Below are positions 1 to 5,327 of a DNA stretch of 5,327 nucleotides, piece after piece. A model generated the notes under the pieces. That model had not been told where the DNA came from and made no database searches. It saw only the letters and a list, made by a program, of their open reading frames with translations. The stretch spans positions 1 through 5,327 of the forward strand of contig CALDMA010000342.1 of assembly GCA_937915075.1 (NCBI GenBank). The letters run 5' to 3'. The DNA is from an uncultured Oscillospiraceae bacterium. Lineage in GTDB: Bacteria > Bacillota > Clostridia > Oscillospirales > Oscillospiraceae. A program made the position numbers and the translations under genes. Position 1 is the stretch's first letter; each line of letters opens with the position of its first letter.

Positions 1-2109
1 GTACCGGACGCGGTAAACCATGTTGCTGCTTTCCATCCCCGCCACATCGTAAGAGAATGTAACCGTATAGATGTCGCGGTCGTAGTAGGCCTTGGCCACC
101 GCGCTGCCGTCCGGCATGACCGTGGTCTGCTTGATGTTCTTGAGGTGGAATCCGGTATAGCTCTTCTCCGCCGCCTCGGTCAGACTCTCGGTCGTGCCGG
201 TGAGTACCTCGGTCTCAGCCAGCTCATAGCCGCCGCCGGTGACCGTCTGCCTGTAGTGCTCAACGGTGTACCTGGTGTCGTCGCGCGGGATCCACCTTGC
301 GTAGACCGTAATGCCCTTGTACCGGTGATTGCTGTCCGCGTAGTAGTCCGGCATGGTGGACGGGAAGTCGAACGCCGTCGTGCAGTCTCTGTCCGTATAC
401 CAGCCGCCGAAGTCATAGCCCTGCCGGGTCGGATCTGCGGGCTGGCGGATCGCCGCGCCCGCGCGCAGGGACAATGCGGACACCGAGCTGCCGCCGCGCG
501 TATTGAAGGCGATGTAGCGCGCCTCGGCCGGATCGCTCCACTCGATGTGGACCGTGCGGCTGATAGGCCGGTTGGTAAACGCCAGCGGGGCGTTTTTCCA
601 GACGATCCGGATGTCGCAGGACTCCTTGGTGGAGTCGCCCGGCGTCACGGTGACGGTGTTGGTCCCCGCGTCATAGCGGAACTTCGGGTTGCTGATGTCG
701 AAGGTGAAGCTCGACGCGCCAAAGAGCTTGGCGGGCTTATCCTCATCCTCCAGCTCGCCCTCGTCGTTCATCTCGCCATACTGCTCGCCTGTCTTCATGT
801 CCATGTAGCTCATGAGGAACAGCTCCTGCGGAAGCGCGGCGGAAAGCTGACCCGTAAGCTTCAGGCTGCTCTCGCCGCCGTCAAAGAAGCCGTAGACATT
901 CTCCTGCGCGCCCGCGCTCCACAGCGGCCACTCGTTTTCATAAAGCGTCGGCTGGTAGGTCAGCTTGTCGCTCGAGAAGAGCTGCGCCTTGAAGGTGATC
1001 TTGAGGTAAAGGCCGATCTCGACGAACATCGCGCCGGAGGCGCTGGAGTCCTTGCCGGAGCCCTCCTCCCAGCTCAGGTGGTAGTAGAAGTAGCCCCACA
1101 GCCGCGCGTAGGCGCCCGCCTCGGCCGTGATGCCGATGGAATCCAGCCGGAGGGAAAACAGGCCGATCCCGATCTCAAATTCCACGCCCGCGCGGATGCC
1201 GATGGTACCCATGACGTAGAAGTCGAAGTTGTAGTTGGGCTTTTCCAGATCGATGGTCTGGTTGGTGGACTGCCTGTGGAACAGCTGCAGCGAGAAGTTG
1301 TAGCGCTTCGCCGTGCTGTAGGTAAAGGTCATGCCGAGCGTGACGTACACATTGGCGCTGACCACGAAATCGGCGCTGATGCCGTACACGAGGATATGGA
1401 GCTTATCGACGGGGCCCTCCTTGGAGAAGATCTCCCTGCGGAACAGCTCGACCCAGTTGTCCTCGGCGTCCTCCATCATCGCGGAATACTTATCCGCGAG
1501 GCTGCCGCCGTTGGTGCCGCTCCACTCGATCTCCTCGCCGTTCTCGTCCACGAGCTTCTGGCCGAGGAATTCCTCCTTCTTCTCCATCAGCTCGGTGATC
1601 TGCTGGCCGATGTTGAGGATCTTGCTCTCCGCGCCGTTTCCGGTCACGGGCGCCCAGTCGAAGTCCTCGTCCTCCCCGCCGACCGTCTTGGCGGTGGCGG
1701 TGATGCCGATGCCGGTGTAGGTGCCGAGGTCGAGGTTGGCGTTGAGCTGGTAGTCATAGATGTAGGGGAAGATCCACTTCCACTTCCAGATCGCGCCGCC
1801 GCTGGTGTTGACGCTCAGGAGCACCTCCTGCTCGAAGATGGCCTGCACGACGATCTCCAGCTTGCCGCCCACGTCCACCTTGAAGCGGATGGCCAGCTCG
1901 GCGCGCACGCCGCTGCTGCCGTCAAAGTGCTGGAGCACATAGCCCGCGGCGACGGTCGCCTCGACCGTCTTCTCGGTGATCTGCGCGCGGCCCGCCATGA
2001 GCGCCATATCGCCCTCGCTCACCGGCGTGCCGTCGGCATAGGTGATGGAGTAGGACGAGAGGTCCATGTCCAGATCGTCGCTCAGCTCGCGGAAGCCGTC
2101 GGTCTCCAT
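1..2109 (-). CDS. SLH-domain surface protein, C-terminal continuation in shifted frame (partial at left edge)
   Basis: This is the rest of the same polypeptide, read one base out of phase with the upstream part and open to the window edge (703 codons, no stop). The ATG at 2109 is only the first in-frame Met after the break. It has no well-placed ribosome site (the nearest GGAGG-like run is about 20 nt away), so independent translation is unlikely. Fragment residues: 1-60 continue the acidic helix; about 95-160 are beta-rich with a WKWKW motif; about 162-232 are helical and charged; about 233-345 alternate hydrophobic, aromatic and glycine residues as in long beta-sheets; about 531-607 are an InlB-type repeat (FGGWYTD, ending VYARW); about 614-679 are a MucBP-like domain (YTVEHY to AYYDRD); from 680 a third InlB-type repeat begins (YTVTFSYD). 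The order of repeats is common in very large surface proteins of gut Clostridia. The middle region matches no family I can name. The true C-terminus is outside the window. Confidence 0.82.
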   Translation of the reverse strand, partial: METDGFRELSDDLDMDLSSYSITYADGTPVSEGDMALMAGRAQITEKTVEATVAAGYVLQHFDGSSGVRAELAIRFKVDVGGKLEIVVQAIFEQEVLLSVNTSGGAIWKWKWIFPYIYDYQLNANLDLGTYTGIGITATAKTVGGEDEDFDWAPVTGNGAESKILNIGQQITELMEKKEEFLGQKLVDENGEEIEWSGTNGGSLADKYSAMMEDAEDNWVELFRREIFSKEGPVDKLHILVYGISADFVVSANVYVTLGMTFTYSTAKRYNFSLQLFHRQSTNQTIDLEKPNYNFDFYVMGTIGIRAGVEFEIGIGLFSLRLDSIGITAEAGAYARLWGYFYYHLSWEEGSGKDSSASGAMFVEIGLYLKITFKAQLFSSDKLTYQPTLYENEWPLWSAGAQENVYGFFDGGESSLKLTGQLSAALPQELFLMSYMDMKTGEQYGEMNDEGELEDEDKPAKLFGASSFTFDISNPKFRYDAGTNTVTVTPGDSTKESCDIRIVWKNAPLAFTNRPISRTVHIEWSDPAEARYIAFNTRGGSSVSALSLRAGAAIRQPADPTRQGYDFGGWYTDRDCTTAFDFPSTMPDYYADSNHRYKGITVYARWIPRDDTRYTVEHYRQTVTGGGYELAETEVLTGTTESLTEAAEKSYTGFHLKNIKQTTVMPDGSAVAKAYYDRDIYTVTFSYDVAGMESSNMVYRVRY

Positions 2110-4291
2110 GGCGCGCGAGGTACTGCGAGGCCTCCTCCACGAAGCCGCTCTCGACGGCCTGACGCTCCATGTCGGCCTCGATCTCCGCCCGCTGCGCGGC
2201 GGTCAGCTCGATCTCCTCGCTGCGGGTGCTGTAGAGGTCCATCGCCGCGAAGACCTCGTCCTGCGTCGCTTCCCTATAGGTGAGGACGTAGTATTCCTCG
2301 CCGTCCTCGCCGGTGATGGTCTCAACGTTGGTGATCTCCGCATAGCCCTCGACCTGTGCGCCGCTGCTGCCCCACGCGCCGGAGTAGAACGCAAGGAAGT
2401 CGCCCGCGTCGATGGTCGTCTGGGAATCCAGACCCATCTCGGCGTATTGATCGTCCGTGTAGGTCATGTTCTCCACGCGGACGGTGGCGGCGTTGTTGTC
2501 CGCCTCGCCGTCGGTGTCCCAATCGGTCGGGAAGGGCAGCACGTCGGGCGTGAAGAGCACGTCCTCGGAGTCCGCCGTCTTATATTTATAGGTATCGCCG
2601 CTGACCTCCGTGATCTCCACGTAGGCCACCGCGCCGTCCGCGCTCGTGCCGGAGGTGGCGATCGTGCGCTGGTCGGGGCGTGTGCCGCTGTAGATGGCGA
2701 CGGTGTCGCCCGCGGCGAGGTCCCCGCCGGCGTAGCGGAACGTGCCGGTGTTCTTATTCTGCTCCACGCTGCCGCTCTGGGCGGAGGCGGTGAACAGGCC
2801 GTCGAGCGCCGTACCGGTCATATCGCTCACGCTGCTCGCGGGAAGAAGCTTCACGCCGTCCGCAAGCTTGAGGTGATCCGTCGGCCCCTTCTCCGTGATG
2901 ATGTTCAGCACGCGCACGCTCTGCGCCTGCTCCGCGCCGTTCACCACAAAGCATGCGCCGGAATCCGCCGACAGCTCCACGCGGTAGGTCTGGCCCTGCG
3001 CCAGCACCGGCGAAACGGCCGTGCCGCTGACCGTGTAGCGGTACGGCTCCGCCGTGTCGCCCGTCTGCTTCATTTCGGCGTTGTTCGCCGTCACGTTGAT
3101 AAAGGAATCGATGCAGCCGCCGGTATAGCCGCTGATGCCGAAAGTATAGCCGTCAAGCTCCTCCACGGCGACCGTCACGGTCACATAGTTGAGCGTTTCC
3201 GCCTCGTTGGCGTTGACCGCCATGACCTCGCCCAGCTTGGCATAGAGGGTCATGTTCCGGTCCACGGTGTCGTTCGCGCCGACCGCGCGGGTCATCGCGC
3301 TGTCGTAGTACCAGCCGAGGAACACCCTGCCCTCCACCGTCGGGGTGGACAGCGAGGAAATGCGCGTGCCCGCTTCGACGGTCGCCGGAGCCATCGACGC
3401 GCCCTCGACCACAAAGGTGACCTCATAATGGGTCGTGACGGTCGTGCCGCCCGAGCCGCCCGTGGAGCCGCCGGAGCTGCCGCCGCCCGAGGGCTTCTCC
3501 TCCTCTGGCTTCTTGTCGCCGCTCTCCTGTGCGCTGCCCGGCTCGACGCTCACGCGCTCGCTCTTCACGCCCGGCTCGGAGTACCAGGTCTCCACGGCCT
3601 TGTCCGTGCGCTCGCAGAGCGCGGCGGTCTGGGCGCGGGTCGCCTTATCCTTGGGCGCAAAGCTCTTGCCGTCGCCGTTGAGCAGTCCCAGCGACCACAG
3701 CTTGAGCACCGCGTCCTGCGCCCACGAGGACACCTCGTCGAGGTCCGCGGGCTTTGTCGTGACGGTCGTGTCGGCCTTCGGCATCGCGTCAAAGGTCTCA
3801 AAATAGCGCACGAAGAAGACCGCCATCTCCTCGCGGGTGATCTTGCCGTCCGGCGAGAACCTCCCGTTTCCGGTGCCGGTGGTGATGCCGTACTGCGCCG
3901 CCCACTTGACAAAGGGCGCGTACCAGGTCCCCTCCGCGACGTCGGTGAAGTCCGTCGCGCCGGCGTAGTCCGCCGCCTCAACGCCCGCCATACGGCCGAG
4001 CACCGTGACGAACATCGCGCGCGTCATCGAGCCGTCCGGCTCGAAGGTCGTCGCGCTGGTCCCGTCAAAAAAGCCGTTGGCGCGGGCGTACAGAACTGCC
4101 GCCTCGTACCAGCTGCCGCTTTTGACGTCGGCGAACGGGTTCTCCGGCTCTGCCGCCGTCGTGCCCGCCGTCTGGGTTTGGCCCGCCGTCGTCTCCGCAA
4201 GACCCTTCACCTCGTCCGCCAGAACACTGGCGGGTACGAGCGTGATGACCATGCAGAAGACCAGCAGCAGGCTGACGATCCGTTTCTTCAT
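1922..4291 (-). CDS. SLH-domain surface protein, N-terminal part (frame broken near 2110)
   Basis: Exported cell-wall protein, probably held on the surface by SLH domains binding a secondary cell-wall polymer. The start at 4291 is chosen because AGGGAG lies 7 nt upstream and a signal peptide follows (MKKR, hydrophobic core, likely cut after VLA at residue 25). The open frame extends upstream to 4528, but those 79 residues lack any secretory character. Domains in order: SLH1 about 51-95, SLH2 about 112-160, SLH3 about 180-229 (TRAM, TREE and TRAQ at the usual TRAE motif); Pro/Glu then Gly/Ser linker 250-285; InlB/Flg_new-type repeat about 288-353 ending LYAKL; an unrecognised region 355-520 with two cysteines (393, 447); a duplicated module at 524-588 and 626-688; then a Glu/Arg-rich helix. 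True sequence ends at residue 727. Beyond it this frame gives an Arg-rich, out-of-frame tail to the stop at 1922. Adhesion or matrix binding is plausible but unproven. Confidence 0.88.
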   Translation of the reverse strand: MKKRIVSLLLVFCMVITLVPASVLADEVKGLAETTAGQTQTAGTTAAEPENPFADVKSGSWYEAAVLYARANGFFDGTSATTFEPDGSMTRAMFVTVLGRMAGVEAADYAGATDFTDVAEGTWYAPFVKWAAQYGITTGTGNGRFSPDGKITREEMAVFFVRYFETFDAMPKADTTVTTKPADLDEVSSWAQDAVLKLWSLGLLNGDGKSFAPKDKATRAQTAALCERTDKAVETWYSEPGVKSERVSVEPGSAQESGDKKPEEEKPSGGGSSGGSTGGSGGTTVTTHYEVTFVVEGASMAPATVEAGTRISSLSTPTVEGRVFLGWYYDSAMTRAVGANDTVDRNMTLYAKLGEVMAVNANEAETLNYVTVTVAVEELDGYTFGISGYTGGCIDSFINVTANNAEMKQTGDTAEPYRYTVSGTAVSPVLAQGQTYRVELSADSGACFVVNGAEQAQSVRVLNIITEKGPTDHLKLADGVKLLPASSVSDMTGTALDGLFTASAQSGSVEQNKNTGTFRYAGGDLAAGDTVAIYSGTRPDQRTIATSGTSADGAVAYVEITEVSGDTYKYKTADSEDVLFTPDVLPFPTDWDTDGEADNNAATVRVENMTYTDDQYAEMGLDSQTTIDAGDFLAFYSGAWGSSGAQVEGYAEITNVETITGEDGEEYYVLTYREATQDEVFAAMDLYSTRSEEIELTAAQRAEIEADMERQAVESGFVEEASQYLARHGDRRLPRAERRSGHGPLVLLHHLCRRHAGERGRYGAHGGPRADHREDGRGDRRRGLCAPAL
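2107..2118 (-). other. Frameshift site in the surface-protein gene
   Basis: On the coding strand the sense frame reads ...TAC CTC GCG CGC, then one extra C, then ATG GAG ACC. Upstream residues (SQYLAR) and downstream residues (METDGFRELSDDLDMDL) form one plausible acidic helix if a single base is skipped or a GC dinucleotide is restored. The site is a short alternating GC run, which is prone to slippage and to sequencing errors. The upstream frame is open from 4528 to its stop at 1922 and the downstream frame is open from 2202 to 1, so the switch must fall between 2202 and 1922. The exact base is inferred from where coding character changes. Confidence 0.8.
2228..2722 (-). repeat. Two divergent tandem copies of an unrecognised module in the surface protein
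   Basis: Copy 1 (residues about 524-588, nt 2528-2722) and copy 2 (about 626-688, nt 2228-2416) share the same order of motifs: AGDTVAIYSG against AGDFLAFYSG, then AYVEITEV against GYAEITNV, then a GD/GE turn followed by a Tyr-rich strand (TYKYKTADSEDVLF against EYYVLTYREATQDEVF) and a short Asp-Leu ending. The copies are separated by a roughly 37-residue spacer rich in Asp and Asn. Similarity is at protein level only, so this is an old duplication. Function is unknown; an extracellular beta-sandwich is a reasonable guess. Confidence 0.6.
3437..3496 (-). repeat. Gly/Ser-rich linker with low-complexity coding sequence
   Basis: Residues about 266-285 of the surface protein are almost entirely Gly, Ser and Thr (SGGGSSGGSTGGSGG), preceded by a Lys/Glu/Pro stretch. 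On the plus strand the DNA is a run of imperfect gccgcc/gag units. It separates the wall-anchoring SLH block from the outward-facing domains and probably acts as a flexible spacer. The GC-rich repeat could vary in length between strains. Confidence 0.7.
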
Positions 4292-4298
4292 GCTGTTT

Positions 4299-4305
4299 CT
4301 CCCTT
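4299..4305 (-). promoter_or_regulatory. Ribosome binding site of the surface-protein gene
   Basis: The coding strand reads AAGGGAG, then AAACAGC, then ATG at 4291. The 7-nt spacing is ideal and fixes the start at the signal peptide, rather than at the ATG 79 codons upstream in the same frame. Confidence 0.8.
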
Positions 4306-4341
4306 CTGAACTCTGTGTGGATACGTCTGCTGGCAATGTAA

Positions 4342-4370
4342 TTGCTTCTTCCTTGGTGGGGGAGAAGCAA
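4342..4370 (-). repeat. 8-bp inverted repeat overlapping the palindrome (alternative hairpin)
   Basis: TTGCTTCT at 4342-4349 is exactly complementary to AGAAGCAA at 4363-4370, with a 13-nt spacer. In RNA the stem can extend inward by a G-U and two C-G pairs. The GCAA at 4367-4370 also belongs to the left arm of the 22-bp palindrome, so the two structures cannot form fully at the same time. Any leader transcript of the surface-protein gene starting near 4421 or further upstream would carry both. Confidence 0.5.
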
Positions 4371-4388
4371 AGTCCCCGGGGACTTTGC
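4367..4388. repeat. 22-bp perfect palindrome in the surface-protein leader
   Basis: The left half is GCAAAGTCCCC and the right half is its exact reverse complement, centred between 4377 and 4378 with no spacer. In RNA it could fold as a 9-bp stem with a CCGG loop. Neither strand has a U-run after it, so it is not a standard intrinsic terminator. It sits about 75-95 bases upstream of the surface-protein start codon. It could be a homodimer operator, a leader hairpin, or a dispersed extragenic palindrome. Confidence 0.85.
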
Positions 4389-4427
4389 CGTGCTGTTTGT
4401 CGTTTTCCCGGTGATTTTACACGGAAA

Positions 4428-4436
4428 AGTATACCA
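4428..4436 (-). promoter_or_regulatory. Candidate extended -10 promoter of the surface-protein gene
   Basis: The minus strand reads TGGTATACT, an extended -10 element (TGn plus a 5/6 match to TATAAT). No good -35 lies 16-18 bases upstream; a T-run fills that space instead. A start near 4421 would give a leader of about 130 nt that includes the palindrome and the alternative hairpin. This is a motif match only. A second leftward candidate lies at 4544-4574. Confidence 0.4.
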
Positions 4437-4513
4437 GCTTCCGCAAAAAAATGACTGTGGGCAGCCCGAAATGTAGGGATTTGCACCTCGAAATGCTTCC
4501 GCCGAATATTCTC

Positions 4514-4541
4514 TTGCTTTTTGCTCACTTTCCGCTATAAT
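4514..4541 (+). promoter_or_regulatory. Promoter of the MerR-family gene
   Basis: TTGCTT (4514-4519) and a perfect TATAAT (4536-4541) are separated by 16 bp. The predicted start near 4548 gives a leader of about 55 nt before the ATG at 4603. The imperfect dyad at 4548-4573 lies at or just after this start, where a bound regulator would block transcription. Confidence 0.7.
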
Positions 4542-4543
4542 AA

Positions 4544-4574
4544 ATGATACACCGTACGCCCATGTACGATGCAA
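4544..4574 (-). promoter_or_regulatory. Candidate MerR-type divergent promoter with 19-bp spacer and internal dyad
   Basis: On the minus strand TTGCAT (4574-4569) and TATCAT (4549-4544) are 19 bp apart. Spacers of 19-20 bp are a hallmark of promoters activated by MerR-family proteins, which bind a dyad in the spacer and twist it. Here CGTAC (4553-4557) and GTACG (4564-4568) form a perfect 5-bp inverted repeat 6 bp apart within the spacer. Extending the arms outward to 4548 and 4573 gives 8 of 10 matching pairs. The -35 is weak (3/6), the -10 good (5/6). It would give a leader of roughly 245 nt for the surface-protein gene. Confidence 0.45.
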
Positions 4575-4593
4575 GTGTTGTTTGCAAAATTTT

Positions 4594-4598
4594 GGAGG
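4594..4598 (+). promoter_or_regulatory. Ribosome binding site of the MerR-family gene
   Basis: GGAGG followed by TTTT and the ATG at 4603. The spacing is short (4 nt) but the match is strong. It supports this start, as does the MerR helix-turn-helix beginning at residue 8. Confidence 0.8.
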
Positions 4599-4602
4599 TT
4601 TT

Positions 4603-5327
4603 ATGCGAAAAAATCCGAATCTGTTCACCATCGGCGAGGTCGCGCAGGCCGTCGGCATCACCCGCCGCATCCTGCTCCACTACGAGGAGTGCGGTCTGGT
4701 GCAGCCGGACGTCAAGGAGGGTCCCACCGGGAACCGCTACTACTCCATCGACACCTTCGTCAAGATCCGCACCATCCGCATCTTTCAGAACCTCGGTCTG
4801 TCGCTGAGCGAGATCCGAGGGTATTTTGACGATTCCGTTGACCTGCCGCAGCTCATCGGGCGGCTGGAGACGCTGCGCGACGAGCTGGACCGCCACATTG
4901 AAAAGCTCCGCGAGCGCTCGAACGACGCGCCGCCGCAGGTCAGACGCGTTCTTCTGCCGCGGCAGACGGTCTACCGCCGCGTGTATCCGGCGTCCACGGT
5001 GGCAGAGCGCACGGCGCTGCTCCACGCCACCGCGCTGGAGGCGATGCGGCTCTACGGCACGGACATCACGCAGCGGATGTACCTTGTGGAGTCTGCCATC
5101 GCGCGGCCCGACGAGGCCGCGTTCTGCGCGGCTGTCCCGCCGGAGAGTCAGGGCGAGTATGTGGAGACCCTGCCCGCAACGCCGGCGCTCAGCCTCTACC
5201 ACCACGGAGCCTATGAGGACCTGCCCGCCGCGGAGGAAACGCTTCTTGCCTACGCGCGTGAGCATGGTCTCGCGCCCAGGGGGACGCTTCGGCGCATTTA
5301 TCTCGAGGGGCCGCCGCAGCACAAGGA
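4603..5327 (+). CDS. MerR-family transcriptional regulator with GyrI-like effector domain (partial, runs off right edge)
   Basis: DNA-binding regulator of the BmrR/TipA type: a dimer that usually twists a 19-20 bp promoter spacer when a ligand binds. 241 codons are present without a stop; relatives are about 270-280 residues, so little is missing. N-terminal winged helix: FTIGEVAQAVGITRR at 8-22, LLHYEECGLVQPD at 24-36, then GNRYYS at 43-48 and LGLSLSEIRGYFD at 64-76. A coiled-coil dimer helix follows at about 81-107 (LETLRDELDRHIEKLRERSN). From about 112 a GyrI-like ligand-binding domain has the VRRVLLPRQTVYRRVYP strand, LVES at 161-164, LSLYHHGAYEDLPAAEETL at 197-215 and RRIYLEGPPQHK at 230-241. 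Only two cysteines, not in a metal-site pattern, so a metal sensor is unlikely. The ligand cannot be named; drugs, dyes or cationic compounds are usual in the family. It is divergent from the surface-protein gene across 311 bases and may regulate itself through the dyad at 4548-4573. Confidence 0.93.
   Translation, partial: MRKNPNLFTIGEVAQAVGITRRILLHYEECGLVQPDVKEGPTGNRYYSIDTFVKIRTIRIFQNLGLSLSEIRGYFDDSVDLPQLIGRLETLRDELDRHIEKLRERSNDAPPQVRRVLLPRQTVYRRVYPASTVAERTALLHATALEAMRLYGTDITQRMYLVESAIARPDEAAFCAAVPPESQGEYVETLPATPALSLYHHGAYEDLPAAEETLLAYAREHGLAPRGTLRRIYLEGPPQHK

Noticed and set aside
2107..2140. Programmed ribosomal frameshift
   Set aside because: There is no slippery heptamer, no prfB-like stop-codon context, and the GGAGG-like run lies about 20 nt upstream, outside the usual range for stimulating a shift.
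145..2283. 712-codon plus-strand open frame
   Set aside because: It is codon-aligned with the surface-protein gene on the other strand, starts at a GTG without context, and its product is low-complexity Ala/Val/Arg/Leu with no domains. It stays open because the sense gene avoids TTA, CTA and TCA.
4253..4255. Cys13 in the signal peptide as a lipoprotein lipobox
   Set aside because: The residues before it are LVF, and Phe at -1 does not fit the lipobox. A normal signal peptidase site (VLA, then DE) follows at residue 25.
2066..4309. 747-codon plus-strand open frame
   Set aside because: It is the same mirror effect over the N-terminal part of the surface protein; the product is Arg/Ala/His-rich with no recognisable domain.
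4367..4388. Palindrome as an intrinsic terminator
   Set aside because: Neither strand has a T-run after the stem, and it lies between divergent genes where no terminator is needed.
4467..4495. Direct repeats CGAAATG, 22 bp apart, upstream of the leftward extended -10
   Set aside because: The two-turn spacing is suggestive of activator sites, but 7-bp repeats are easily found by chance and nothing else supports them.
4292..4528. 79-residue N-terminal extension of the surface protein (start at 4528)
   Set aside because: It would bury the signal peptide, lacks a ribosome site, spans the candidate promoters and palindrome, and has lower-GC, non-coding character.
4525..5322. 265-codon minus-strand open frame over the MerR gene
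   Set aside because: It is antisense to a clear MerR-family gene with its own promoter and ribosome site; the product is Arg-rich and has no family features.

Overview
The window looks like chromosomal DNA from a GC-rich, Gram-positive-type anaerobe. The most likely group is a Clostridia lineage such as Oscillospiraceae; this is an inference, not proven. The clues are a Sec-exported protein with three N-terminal S-layer homology (SLH) domains, InlB/Listeria-Bacteroides and MucBP-like repeats, strong Shine-Dalgarno sites, and a BmrR-type MerR regulator. No RNA gene, CRISPR array, transposase or phage gene is visible.

Layout: positions 1-4291 (minus strand) hold most of one very large surface-protein gene, which starts at 4291 and runs off the left edge. 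It encodes a signal peptide, three SLH domains, a Gly/Ser linker, an InlB-type repeat, an unrecognised extracellular region with an internal duplication, a helical stretch, a long beta-rich region, a second InlB-type repeat, a MucBP-like domain and the start of a third InlB-type repeat. The reading frame breaks once, at a short (GC)n run at 2110-2117. Coding character moves cleanly from one frame to another there, so in this sequence the gene is split in two. A base-calling or assembly error, or a real frameshift mutation, are the likely causes.

Positions 4292-4602 are a 311-base divergent intergenic region. It contains a good sigma-A-type promoter for the rightward gene, an extended -10 candidate for the leftward gene, a 22-bp perfect palindrome with an overlapping alternative hairpin, and an imperfect dyad lying inside a 19-bp -35/-10 spacer. 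That last geometry is typical of promoters controlled by MerR-family proteins.

Positions 4603-5327 (plus strand) encode the first 241 residues of a MerR-family regulator with a GyrI-like effector domain. It runs off the right edge.

How they may work together: the divergent arrangement and the dyad suggest that the MerR-type protein represses its own promoter and remodels a leftward promoter feeding the surface-protein gene in response to a small ligand. This is a hypothesis built from promoter geometry. The regulator's targets could equally lie beyond the right edge.
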